DNA from: Climacteris rufus
Taxonomy: Eukaryota; Chordata; Aves; Passeriformes; Climacteridae
Length of the DNA: 64,000 nucleotides
Assembly: GCA_013398175.1 (NCBI GenBank)
Contig: VZRZ01004916.1
Location: 251,311-315,310 of the forward strand
Direction of reading: 5' to 3'
Each line of letters starts with the position of its first letter. The first letter of the stretch is position 1. Shown here in pieces: positions 22,301-33,290 of this stretch. A program made the translations under genes and the position numbers. Below the pieces are notes generated by a model. It searched no databases, had not been told where the DNA came from, and worked only from the letters and a program-made list of their open reading frames with translations.

Positions 22301-25263
22301 GGTGGGGAGCAGCCTGGGGTGGGAGCTGCAGTCCTGGGCAGGGCTGAGGCTGCTCAGCATCCCCGGAGCTCCTGTGCTGCTGCTGGAACAAAGGAGGCTC
22401 TGCTGGGGCGAGGCTGGGCCAGTGCAGGGAGGGGAAGGGTGTTTCTGGCAGATACCAGTGCCTTTCCGGGGAATATTCCATGGACAGCCACCGTTTTTTT
22501 AAAGCTCTTACTGTGAATGAATGGCAGTGCTGCCACAGCAAGAAAAGCATCCTCGGCAAGGACAGCCAGGAGCTCCGGGGACATGGAGGCAGCTGAAGTT
22601 TAAACAGGTAAATTGTGCAGTTGTAGGGTTTGTCTCCCAGTGCTTTGACATTACTCCTTCCCCAGTGCTTGGTCTGCAGAGAACTGAAATGCTTTGGAAG
22701 GAAATTCCCATTTTCCAGGAGATAATTTTTATTCAGGAAGAAAAGAATTGCAGGCAAGGTGGATCTTGTTTTGAGACTTCTCCCAGGCAGAAGCCATTGC
22801 ATTCTGTTCCTTCAGAAGCAGGAACTTTGGATTTGTCAAAGCACAGAAGGTTGCCAGGCTGCTGTGCTGTGCCCTTTGGAAAATTAAGTCACCTCCTGAA
22901 GCATGACAAGGGAGATGACAGGAAAAACCCCAACTTTACAAAATAGTATTTGCTTTTCAGCAAGGCAAAACTGTCTGTCTGTGCCTCTTAGAAGAAACAG
23001 CCTAGCTGGCTGCTTCCTCCAAGAGCTGCATTCACCAAAGTGAAAAATCCTCCTCATTCTTATAGGTCTCTGAAAAAAAAAGTCACAGACCTTGTACATG
23101 TGAGGACTGAGCAGCCTGGAGTTTAGGAAGTGTTTTGGCCACTTAGTAAGAAGTTTCCTGGTGTGGGCAGTGGGAACATGCACCAAGATGCTGCTGTGCA
23201 GGGGCTGCAGCAGCCTTTTGCAGTGGGGAGTGCTAATCTGGGTGCTGACACTCACTGCTCAGTGCAGTGGCATTCACAGGCAGAGGACTAGGATGTGGTT
23301 TGGAGGAGGGGGAGGAAAGCTAAATCTGCTGCCTGTTATCATTTAGTCTGTTGTGATAGCTGGTAGATGTTCATCTGGAGTTGCAATAAGAACTCCTTCA
23401 TATTTCATATCAGGCCTGAGGTTCTTGTGCTATAACCTTAAGGAAAATGAATTTCATGGACTCTGGATCAGATCCTTGATGAATGATGCTAGGTTTGTGG
23501 GCTTTATATTCTTGTTCCACAAGAATATAAACAAATGTATTAAGTCAAAAATATGTAACTTTTCCTCCTCAAATGATTTTTATAAACATGTTCTGATTGA
23601 TATGCACAGCACAGGCACCCAGAGCACAGATGCAAATGTCTTCATTTTCCAGATGGAAAGACTGGGGGAGAGGAAGGGAGAGAAGGGTTTGTTCAGCTGC
23701 AGGGGAGAGTTGGATTTTAGAAACCTTCATTCCAGTTCTGTGCTCTCCCAGCAGCCTGGGAGCACTAGGCAGTATCAGTTTCACATGTTTGATCAATGAG
23801 AGAGAGAAATCAATTTTTACCAGTGTGCTTGGTGTGTGTGCACGTGACACCTGCAGAACCCCCCACATTTTTAGCTCTGTCAGGTGCCACCAGCCCTGGA
23901 GGTGAGTTGCACTCAGAGTCCTGCAGGCAGTGCTGAACTGACAGGGTAGGTGAAGTGGGTGCCATCCCGTGTTCCAGAGCACAGCATTTGCTGCACCCTG
24001 CTCCTTGTGTGCCTTGTTCAAACCCAGGGCAAGCCCAGCTGCTCTGCCCTGAACCCTCCAGAACGAGCACAGCAATGGAAACCGTGGAAACAACCGAGAT
24101 TTACAGACACACAGGAAAGGGACGCTCAGGAACAGGATTTTTCCCGGTGTTCCCAGTTTTTTCAAGCCTTGTGCAGTGCTGAATTGCACCCTGCAGAGGC
24201 AGGAAGCCCCAGCAGCACAGTTGTGATGGGATGGCCCTGAAGGGCAAAAACCCAAGGGCTTCAGAGGGGGTGGTTGTGATGACCTCTGTGGGCTCGAGGC
24301 AGATACTTTCATACTGATGTCGTGCACTCCAGCAGTGTTTTCCTAAGATTTAAGCCAAGAATTGAATCAATTCAGTCAGTCTTCAAGGCAGCAATGGGCA
24401 GAGGAGAACACAGGGATCAAAGAAGGTGGCTGGAGAAAGTGGCCTGTTGTGTGTTTATTGTGTTACTCAGAGCGTGCAATAAGGGGTGTTGGTTCAGCTG
24501 TGTGCCCCTTCCACGGGGTTTCACCCAGAGAATATTCTTGGATTCAGTTCCAAAAGTGGGAAAAAAATTATATTTCCTTTTAGACACTGCTCTGTTTTTC
24601 CTTGTTTGATAGCTGCTGCCAAAGAAGGGTGGCCTCAGATGTGTTTCTTTCCAGCAAAGGGCCATAGGAAAATATTTCCTGGTAACAAGACCTTGCTGGT
24701 TGGATACTATTTGTAGGACACATTAATATAACCAGGATATTTTGTATCTCTTGATTAACATGATGAATAGACCTATGGAAAAATAAAACACCGCTGTGTT
24801 ATCAGTAACAGAAGCGATGAGATGGGAAATGGGAATGGCAGAACAACACCCTGGTTTAAGTGTGTGAGCATAAGGCATTGGTATCCCAGAGAAAGCTTAT
24901 CTGGGCTATTATGCTCTTAAATCAGTGGCACACATTAATTTCGAAAGCATTGCTTGGGGTCAAAGTGATGGGGACATTAACCTGCTGATAGCAGTGTGGA
25001 AGGCTGGCTGGAAAGGAAACAAGCCAAGGAAAATAATTGCAGGGTTAAATTTCACTCTGCTCCCGTTCCCTCCTTCCTTCCCTTCCTGTTTGTGCATTAC
25101 TGACAGTCCTGTTGTCATGGGACTCCTCTGTAATACCGTTTGTTTTGTCACTTCATCCCAGCCTGGACTTTGTCCCGTGCTCCTGCCTGGCTGCTCTGTC
25201 CATCCCCATCCCCATTGTGTGGGTCAGGGGCCGGGGCTGTGCTGGCTCAGCAGAGCAGCCATG
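22301..25263. other. Unique non-coding DNA, no gene seen
   Basis: The longest frame, 23569-24327 minus, starts without promoter context and has no recognisable domain. It overlaps frames on the plus strand. No repeat or RNA gene was recognised. Confidence 0.5.
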
Positions 25264-25429
25264 CAGGGCCCCTGCTCTCCCTGCTCTCCCTGCACAGCCC
25301 CAGCTTTCCCTGCTCTCCCTGCACAGCTCCTGCACAGCCCCAGCTCTCCCTGCACAGTCCCTGCTCTCCCTGCTCCCCCTGCTCTCCCTGCACAGCCCCT
25401 GCTCTCCCTGCACAGCCCCTGGGTGCCCA
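25264..25429. repeat. Degenerate CCCTGCTCTCC / CCTGCACAGCC array
   Basis: A mosaic of CCCTGCTCTC and CCTGCACAGCCC blocks repeats about ten times with irregular spacing. It shares the core CCTGCACAGCCC with the 16 bp minisatellite 3-4 kb to the left. Proline/serine/cysteine-rich frames across it (24925-25778) are composition effects. Confidence 0.85.
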
Positions 25430-28400
25430 GAGCACGGCCTGGGGGTGCCTCACCCCGGGGAGGAGAGCAGCTTTGGCAGCTTTGGGTGCTGCAGGCCCGG
25501 CCCCAGCCATGGCAGCTTTGGGTGCTGCTGAGGAGCTGCCCGGGGTGACCTGGCCGTGTCCACCACCCCTGTCAGCACAGGGCTCACCCTCCAGGCATTT
25601 CAGGAGCAGACTGTGGCTCAGGCAGTCGGCTGAGGGCTGCGGTTCTGTGTTCCCCCAGCAGTTCCAGCCCAGTTCCAACCAGCAGCAGTCCCTGCCTGGG
25701 TGCCTGCACCCCTCTGCCCCCAGCCTTGACAGGGCCAGGAGCTTGGATTTTGCTCCTGTCCCCATTCCTGCAGGATGACCAAACTAAAGCCCAGCTCCAG
25801 CTTTCCAGCTCAGCCTTGGCACCCACTCTTTTTGTGGGAAGATAAGGAAAACCACAAGAGATTTATGTGCAACTTCTGTTTGGCTCCAGAGCTCAGCCAT
25901 CAGTGGAAGTGAAGGAAGGAGCTGTCAGCTGCAGGAGAATACAAGGTGTTAGAATGCAAAAGGAGCACAACTCGAGCAATTCACATAGCTGAGCTTTCTG
26001 CTTCCTGGTGCAAGCTGTTTGTTATGGCAGTGTCAGGTCTGGGAAGGCTGAAATAAAGCAAATGCCTGGTGTGCATGTTTGCATATCAATACCAGAAGTG
26101 TTTGCTGGCTTGCTTTGAGGCAGAACAGAACAGAACTGCTGCTCAAGGTCGGGAGCACTATCAGGGCTGAGACCCTTGTGTCTGCAGTTGGTGTTGTGTT
26201 TGCTGTGCAAGCTTTCTTCTCTGGCAAGCTCCAGTTATTTGTGTGAATGCTACCGCTTCCCTACAGCACTCTGGGTATGGTTACATCATCCTCTTGCACG
26301 TCCTTCTGCTCACAATACCTCATCTGAATCGCTTTGCCCACTGAAAAGAGATTCCAGCAGCCAGCAAAAAGTGCCAGCTGCTTCTGCCTGGATAAACGGG
26401 TTCCTGGGAGCCAAACAGGACTGGTTCAAGAAATCCAGTTTGTGCAGCAAATGAGTGGAATTGTATTGTTTATGTAGCCTTAGATTTCAGTGGGATTGTG
26501 GACAACCAGGTTTGTCCCTTTACCCAGCCTGCCTGGCACGCTGGTGCCAGTGTTCCTAGGAATGTCATTATTAGCTGTTCTGGAAGCTTGGACAGAGAGG
26601 CTGTCTCATTGCCCAGAGTATAAACTGCATCTTGCAGTGCAAGTGTCACAGTGGAGATATGCAGGAAGTTGACTTTCATTAATTTGTTTTGGTTTGAAAA
26701 CTATTTGTCTGTAAATGGGAAAACAGCATTCCAACCCAAAATCAGCACCATATGGAGATTTATATATATTTCTAAAGGATATTCTTTGGTGAGTATTGTA
26801 AGATCCTTCAGGTCTCCAGTTAGGTGTTAGAGTAGGGCAAACTGTGATGAGATCAGTCATTCCCCCTCTGAAGGAAAACTGGAGAACTGTGTACCTTGAT
26901 TTATCATTATGGTGCTGCTCTGTCTCCCTTATCTGTTGCTCAGAATTCAATAGATAAAGCTGTATGCAATGTTTACTGCCTGGATTGACTAATATCCTAG
27001 CTGAACCAGAGAAGATTGGCCCTCTGCTCCAAATGGGGCTAAATCACCCTTCCAGCTGGCTGCTGCTTGGAGAGCACAAAGCAGCCAGCAGGTGCTACCC
27101 AGGCCATGAGGACACGGTCACAGGAGCAGGAATCCAACACTGGTGAAAAGAAACTGAGCCAAATGTGGTCTTGGGCACAGGCTGCATTCCTTTGTTTGCT
27201 TGTGATCACAGGGGAATTGTGCCATTGAAGAGATTTTATTTCCAGTTGGTTTTTTAATGAAGAAAGTGTGGGTGTTTGAACATTCTAGGAATAGTGAGCC
27301 ACCCTCGCAGGGTATGTTTACCCAGTCTTTAAAAATGTTCACTTCCTCTGACATTTTTATTTATCTTGGCATATAAATACAAAGTCAAGCTGTTTCCCCT
27401 TTCCTGAGCTCAGGGATTTTGGAGGAAGCTGATGTTCAGCCCTGCTGAAGAATTTCAGAACCCTCGAGAGGAGGCCCTGGACAAGGAGAATGTTGCCATC
27501 TCGAAAGGATGTCCTCCCAGATTTTCTGCTTCTCGTGACAAACTAAACCAAATCTCAACTCAGAAGGCCTCTGTGACACCAGTGCTGCAGGTCTTATCCC
27601 ATTCTGGATAATATGATTACAGCAAGTTTAAAGGTTAACCTGTGTGCTGTAAATACATCATCTTATTATATGAATTTTCTTATCCTAAACCTGTCTGCAG
27701 TGGATGAAACAGCATTTCTAAGCACTTCACAAGGCCTGTCATTATAGTGGAGGTTTCTTAGCAGTCTTGAAAGCATTTGAATTACTGTATAATGATATTC
27801 TGTCATCTCTTAGCAAGGCTCACACTCTAAACACTTTTACACACAATAGAAATTAAAATGGAATTGAGTAAATTCTGTCTCTCAAATTCATGGACTGTGT
27901 AGTGATTGTCTGGCTGCTCTGGATTAAATATAGGCTTGTATCTAATAGAGCTGGGTTACTTGGAGTAACAAACTGCAAAATGGGGAATAGTAGGTCAGAT
28001 GTGGAAAATCAAATATTAACACTTTCTGTACACTTTTTTTTTTAAGTCTGTGCATTATAGGCATTTGGCTTTATTCTTTTTCCATGCTTTAGGGTTTTGA
28101 AAAAGAAAGGCTTTTTTAACTGTAATTACACAGTTTATTGGGGGAAGAAATATTTGTTATGTAACAAAATTTTTCTGAAAATGTACAAATGTAGTAGATA
28201 TGGTGATGCTGGGGCTCCTGCACACGTGCCATTTTCATGGTCTCATGATCCTTTGTTGATCTGGGTTCTCCAGTAGCCCAGGAGCTTTTCCAGGAGCAGT
28301 GGGTCTGCTCTCTCCAGCAAAAGGAAAATTCATTGGGCTGCAGAGGGACATCAGAGAAAATACACATTTTGATTTGTAGCTCCCATGCAGGAGCAGTTTT

Positions 28401-31400
28401 CTCTGCAGTTGCCTCCGTGGAGACCCCAGTGAGGGGCTGTCAGGCATCTCTCCTCTCTGCTGTCTGTCAGCTCCTGGGCTGAGCCATGTTTTCTCCTCCC
28501 CAGGTTTGTGCTGTTCCTTCACACCCCACCAGGACTTCTCTCTCACTACAGACTTTCAGGATTGAGTTCAGTGTGCCTGAGCCTTCCCTGAGGATGTTGC
28601 CTGTCTGGTTTTGGTATCAAGGGTGGGCTCAAGCAGCCACAGAGGGCAGTGTGAGGGAGACAAGTGGTTGATGCTACCACTGCACCACTCTCGTGGGTGG
28701 GTCAATGTTTCTGCTGACCTCTCTGTTCAGAACACCACCTGAGTGAACACTTGTTTCTCACACAACCTGCTTGAATCTGAGGGGTGGGAGATGCAATATG
28801 GGGCAGCTGAAAGCAGAAGAGCAAACAAGGAAGTCCATCACAGTGGGGAAACTTTCATACTTTCCAAGCATTACAGCAGGATTGTCTTGGATGATCTTTG
28901 ATAGGCAGGCACCCTGCAGCCCTGATTCAGGGCTGTGTACCAAGAGCTGAGCAGCAGAGTGCAAACCTCAGGCTGGCAGGGTGGGGGTGCTGAAATGTGC
29001 TGCACAAGGTGTCTGTCTGCTCAGGATGTGCAGAGAACCTCCCCTCCTGGGACACTGCTCTGGTACCCCCATGGGTACCTAAAATGGGCTGTTGGGAAGA
29101 GCAGGAAGAACTGTGGAGGGTTTGGTCTGGAGCAGTGGGTCCCTCTACAAATAATGGCCAAAATAATGAGCTAATCTAAGTCCTTAAGCCATCAGACACA
29201 GCCTGCCAGGAAATGCAGAAGCTGCTATTCCTGAAGAAGGGCGGTTTGCACTGGCTGTGTGATATTTTGTGGTTTGTACTTCACAATCTATTTTGCAAGC
29301 AGCCTGAATATCAACGAAAACAGTGAAATTCCAAGATGTTGTGGGCATCTCCCACACTTATCTAGAGCTCTTAAATGTTCATATGTGATCTTTCTCAGCT
29401 AAAATTGGTGTATTTTAATTCCCACAGTTCCTAGAGGAAAAAATGCCTGGCTGTTTTCATGCATCTGAACATTTAATGAGAGAGCTTGCCTTGCCTGATT
29501 GTACTTGTCACAGCACTGTTTCACCAGCAATAGAGACAGTAATTTGTGACTGTCCTGACAGCACAGAGCAGAGACTGCCTCATAATGTAATGTAAAAGAA
29601 ATAAAGGCTTGTGGGCATGAAGGGAAAGGAAAATACTTGAGACTTCGTACCAAACTATTCAGCCCTTCCTGAGTATTTTGCTGGCTGTGGTCTGGTTCTG
29701 GCAGGCACTCTGTCTGCAAGTGTTCTAGAGAATCAGAACTAATGGAAATTAATATTTTAATTGATCCCTTCAGTTGTGCAGAAATAACTAGATGGTCTCT
29801 GTTCCATAAATAAGAATAGAAAAATGTGTGACCAAAGCTGGTCACACAGCAGTCGTGTTCCAAATGATTGGCTCAGTGCAAAGAGCCTTCTTTCTTTAAA
29901 TAGCCACCCTATTAGCTGGAGAATGGTAGAGCAGCTCTGGAAGGCATTTCTGTGACACTAAATGATGCCTGTGCAGGATCTAACTCCCTTCTCTGAATCT
30001 GACCTTCATCTGCCCAATTCTGACAGTCCCAACGTGAGACACCCTCACCAAGCCTGAGTGAGGTCAGGCCTGGCCAGCTGAGCTATTTTGTATAAAGGCT
30101 TGTGTGAGGGGCCTTTCTGATGCACAGATAGCAGGTTTCTTTCCCAGGACAGAGGTGGGATGGTGCCTGATGTGAGGCAGCTCAGCTCAGCTCAGCTCAG
30201 CAGTGCAGCTCTGCAATAAGGACACGTTTCTATGGCCCTGTGGCCCCAGTTGTGTGAAGAAACCACAAAGGTTGCCTGCTGTTGAGCAGGGACTTTAATT
30301 GAATGAACATTTTTGTCTTCCAAGCTGGAATAATTCCATGGTGTTCCAGCACAGCCCAGAAACCCCTGTGTGAACCAGCCCTGAGCTGCCCCGACCTCTG
30401 TGACGGAGACGGAGCTGCCCCTGGTCAGCAGGGCCTGCAGGGGATGTTCTGCATCATCTCACTTCATTTGCAGGGCCAACTCCCACGCTAAACAATTAAT
30501 TTTAAACCAGCATTTACCTTCCACCCCCATGACACAGTTGCCTCGTCAGTGTGGAGGAGCCACCAGGCAGTTTTCCCTCGGTGCAACACCAATTTTAGCT
30601 CCTGATGAGTCCTCAGCTACAGCTTCATGCCAAGGCTCTTTCTGTAAAACAATCAAGAAGGGTTTCTTTGTGTGAAAATACCTGTTTTGTCTGGCTGCCA
30701 GAGCACTGCACATTTATGGACCTTTAAATTTAGAGGGAGGAATTTTTGGTAACAATAACATAGGTTTATTTCTCAATATAGAGTTCTGAAGCAGGACTTT
30801 ACAAAAGCAGGTTTGATCTCTCTCGGTAACGTTCCAGAAACATCCTTAGAGGGCTTGAAATGCATTTTTCTAATAACTAAAGGTCTTTCTCTATTCATTT
30901 TTATCATGAAAAGGAAGAGAATTGTTTAGCCAGAGTATGAGGAAATCATAAAACGGTCCAAACAACTGCTTCTTTTTATTTGCCAAAACAGGGTGGAGTA
31001 GTGAATTTTGGGGTTGAGATCACCACCACCAAGAGGGATGAGGTGTTGGCTCGGTGGTGATGTAATCCTAATTTAATGTTTATCAGTTTTTAGAATTCTA
31101 TAAATTTAGTTTAGATTAGAACATAATTCACAGAGAATTTTTTCCTTGCAGCTTCAGCACACAGATTGCTCGTTACCTTGTGCAAAACATCTGCAATTAA
31201 AATTCCCTCCTGAGCATGAACATTTTTGTCCTGGCCTGGTTGCATCTGTAAGCTCTGAACCTCTCCCAGCCATCCTGACGATGAATACAAATCATTTCAT
31301 GCTTTTATTTGTCAGCACATTAAAGGGCAGGAACAAGAGAGGGAGTTTAATTTGGAACATAATTGGTTCTTTTGTGGATCCGCAATAATTAAATGTGAGG

Positions 31401-31682
31401 ACACGGACAGGCGGCCAAGACAACACCGTCCTTACTCACTGAAAGCATAACAGCTTTGCTTCAGAGTAAACTGAGAGCAGGATTTGTGGCAGAGCCCTTT
31501 TTAGTGGCAGCACAGAGATTCTCCTCTGGCAGCTCCCTTCAGCTGTGGCCTGGTGCTGACCCCGAGTGCCACCTTGCGTGTCCCTCCTGCAGCGGGCTGC
31601 GCGCCCTGACAGCCGGGGAAGCTGCCTCATGGCATCGCTGTCAGGGGTGATAGAGGATGGGCACTGGGAGGGTGGGGGGAAC
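25430..31682. other. Unique non-coding DNA with a small CTCAG microsatellite
   Basis: About 6.2 kb with no recognisable exon. A CTCAG pentamer repeats four times at 30181-30200. An A/T-rich, relatively gene-free block runs at 27600-28150. Short frames such as 29399-29863 minus are unsupported. Confidence 0.55.
30181..30203. repeat. (CTCAG)4 microsatellite
   Basis: Four perfect tandem CTCAG pentamers followed by a partial unit, preceded by GCAG. Simple sequence with no assigned role. Confidence 0.9.
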
Positions 31683-32100
31683 TGCTGGCTGAGGGAATGC
31701 TGCCTGAGGAAATGCTGTGTTCTGAGGAAATGCTGCCTGAGGAAATGCTGTGTTCTGAGGAAATGCTGCCTGAGGAAATGCTGTGTTCTGAGGAAATGCT
31801 GCCTTCTGAGGAAATGCTGGATGAGGAAATGCTGCCTTCTGAGGAAATGCTGGCTGAGGAAATGCTGNNNNNNNNNNNNNNNNNNNNNNNNNNNNNNNNN
31901 NNNNNNNNNNNNNNNNNNNNNNNNNNNNNNNNNNNNNNNNNNNNNNNNNNNNNNNNNNNNNNNNNNNNNNNNNNNNNNNNNNNNNNNNNNNNNNGCGGGC
32001 TGAGGAAATGCTGGCTGAGGAAATGCTGGCTGAGGAAATGCTGGCTGAGGAAATGCTGTCGTCTGAGGAAATGCTGGCTGAGGAAATGCTGTCTTCTGAG
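31683..32100. repeat. 15/18 bp minisatellite interrupted by an assembly gap
   Basis: Units of GCTGGCTGAGGAAAT (15 bp) alternate with 18 bp units containing TGTTCTGAGGAAATGCTG. The left part (31683-31867) is mixed 15/18 bp; the right part (31995-32100) is mainly 15 bp. Both unit lengths are multiples of three, so each frame keeps a fixed peptide: EEMLAEEML or RKCWLRKCW on plus, AFPQPAFPQ on minus. Frames stay open through the gap only because N is not read as a stop. The true array length is unknown. Confidence 0.95.
31868..31994. other. Assembly gap (127 N)
   Basis: A run of N lies inside the 15/18 bp array, where short-read assembly typically fails. The odd length suggests an estimated rather than fixed placeholder size. 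Confidence 0.99.
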
Positions 32101-32296
32101 GCCTTGCATATTGCGTTGGCTTCTGGCCGCAGCTCCTTCCCATCAGCAAATCCCAGGAATGCCTCGGCCACACTCTGTCACTTGGCCAGGCCTGAGCTCC
32201 GGGTGTCCAGCTGAACCAGACTAATCCCCAGGCTGTGCTGAGTGAGCTGTTTGTGGGCCTGTTGCATAACAAGTGCAGGGAGCCTGCCTGGCTCGG

Positions 32297-32808
32297 GGGA
32301 GCCCTTTGCAGTGGCCCTGGCACGCTGCTCTCCAGCCTGGCTCACACAGACGCAGGGAGCCCTTTGCAGTGGCCCTGGCACGCTGCTCTCCAGCCTGGCT
32401 CACACAGACGCAGGGAGCCCTTTGCAGTGGCCCTGGCACGCTGCTCTCCAGCCTGGCTCACACAGACGCAGGGAGCCCTTTGCAGTGGCCCTGGCACGCT
32501 GCTCTCCAGCCTGGCTCACACAGACGCAGGGAGCCCTTTGCAGTGGCCCTGGCACGCTGCTCTCCAGCCTGGCTCACACAGACGCAGGGAGCCCTTTGCA
32601 GTGGCCCTGGCACGCTGCTCTCCAGCCCTGGGTCACACATGGGGAGCCCTTTGCAGTGGTACTGGTGAGCTGCTCTCCAGCCTGGCTCACACACACAGGG
32701 AGCCCTTTGCAGTGGACCTGGTGAGCTGCTCTCCAGCCCTGGCTCACACACAGGGAGCCCTTTGCAGTGGCCCTGGCACGCTGCTCTCCAGCCCTGGGTC
32801 TCAGGGCC
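32297..32808. repeat. 58 bp minisatellite, nine units
   Basis: Units begin GGGAGCCCTTTGCAGTGG at 32297, 32355, 32413, 32471, 32529, 32587, 32642, 32698 and 32753. The first five are essentially identical 58-mers. The later ones are 55-56 bp, have lost bases near CACACAGACGCA, and carry GTGAGC in place of GCACGC. Homogeneous units at one end and diverged units at the other are typical of polar expansion. Stop-poor frames across it on both strands (about 130-240 residues) are not genes. Confidence 0.96.
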
Positions 32809-33136
32809 AGCTCACAGAGATCCCTCAGCCCCACCTGGGAACCAGCCTCACAGGGCTTGGTGGGTGCTTGGGCTGGCTTGGGCACCCAGAGCATCTTCCA
32901 GGCCATGAGCCTGAGTGTTTGGGTCATGGCATCAAGGCAGAAAGGGGTCAGAATTGTTCCTGATTGCTGACATCACTGCAGGCTCTGTTGGGTGGAGACA
33001 AAGTTGTGCTTTCCGCTGGAGGAGCCTGGATCACCTGGAGTTGTCCCTCCTGCCCTGGGGACAGAGCTGCTGCAGCTGCAGGCGAGGAAGTGGCCACTGT
33101 CCCTCACAGAAACCTGGCCCAGGATTCACAGATTCA
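32809..33136. other. Short unique spacer, no gene seen
   Basis: GC-rich sequence between the 58 bp array and a CR1 end. No exon, RNA or repeat was recognised. Confidence 0.5.
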
Positions 33137-33290
33137 CACAGAGTGTTCTGAGCTGAAGCCACAGAGTGTTCTGAGCTGAAGGGAGGCACAAGGACCACGG
33201 AGTCCAACTCTTCAGGGAATGGCCCCCATGGGGCTGAACCCAGAGCTGGTGTTCCCAGCACTGCTCTGACCTGCCGAGGGCTGAGCTCTT
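33137..33290 (-). mobile_element. CR1 retroposon 3' end with an internal 23 bp duplication
   Basis: The plus strand reads CAGAGTGTTCTGAGCTGAAG, then CACAAGGACCACGGAGTCCA, then GAATGGCCCCCATGGGGCTG, then AACCCAGAGCTGGTG. This order matches, with divergence, the reverse complement of a bird CR1 3' end (recalled landmarks: attctgagttggaaggg, gagtccaactctt, gaatggcccatacgggg, gaaccc). The first 22 bases occur twice, offset by 23 bp (33137 and 33160). It is an old, truncated copy. Confidence 0.75.

Noticed and set aside
20858..22802. Open frames of 400-600 residues on both strands over the 16 bp array
   Set aside because: The unit has no stop in any phase, so all six frames are open by construction; the non-repeat flanks have no domain or splice logic.
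31436..32323. Minus-strand 295-residue frame with AFPQPAFPQ repeats
   Set aside because: It spans 127 N bases read as unknown residues and a minisatellite; flanks show no homology. Kept only as a repeat observation.
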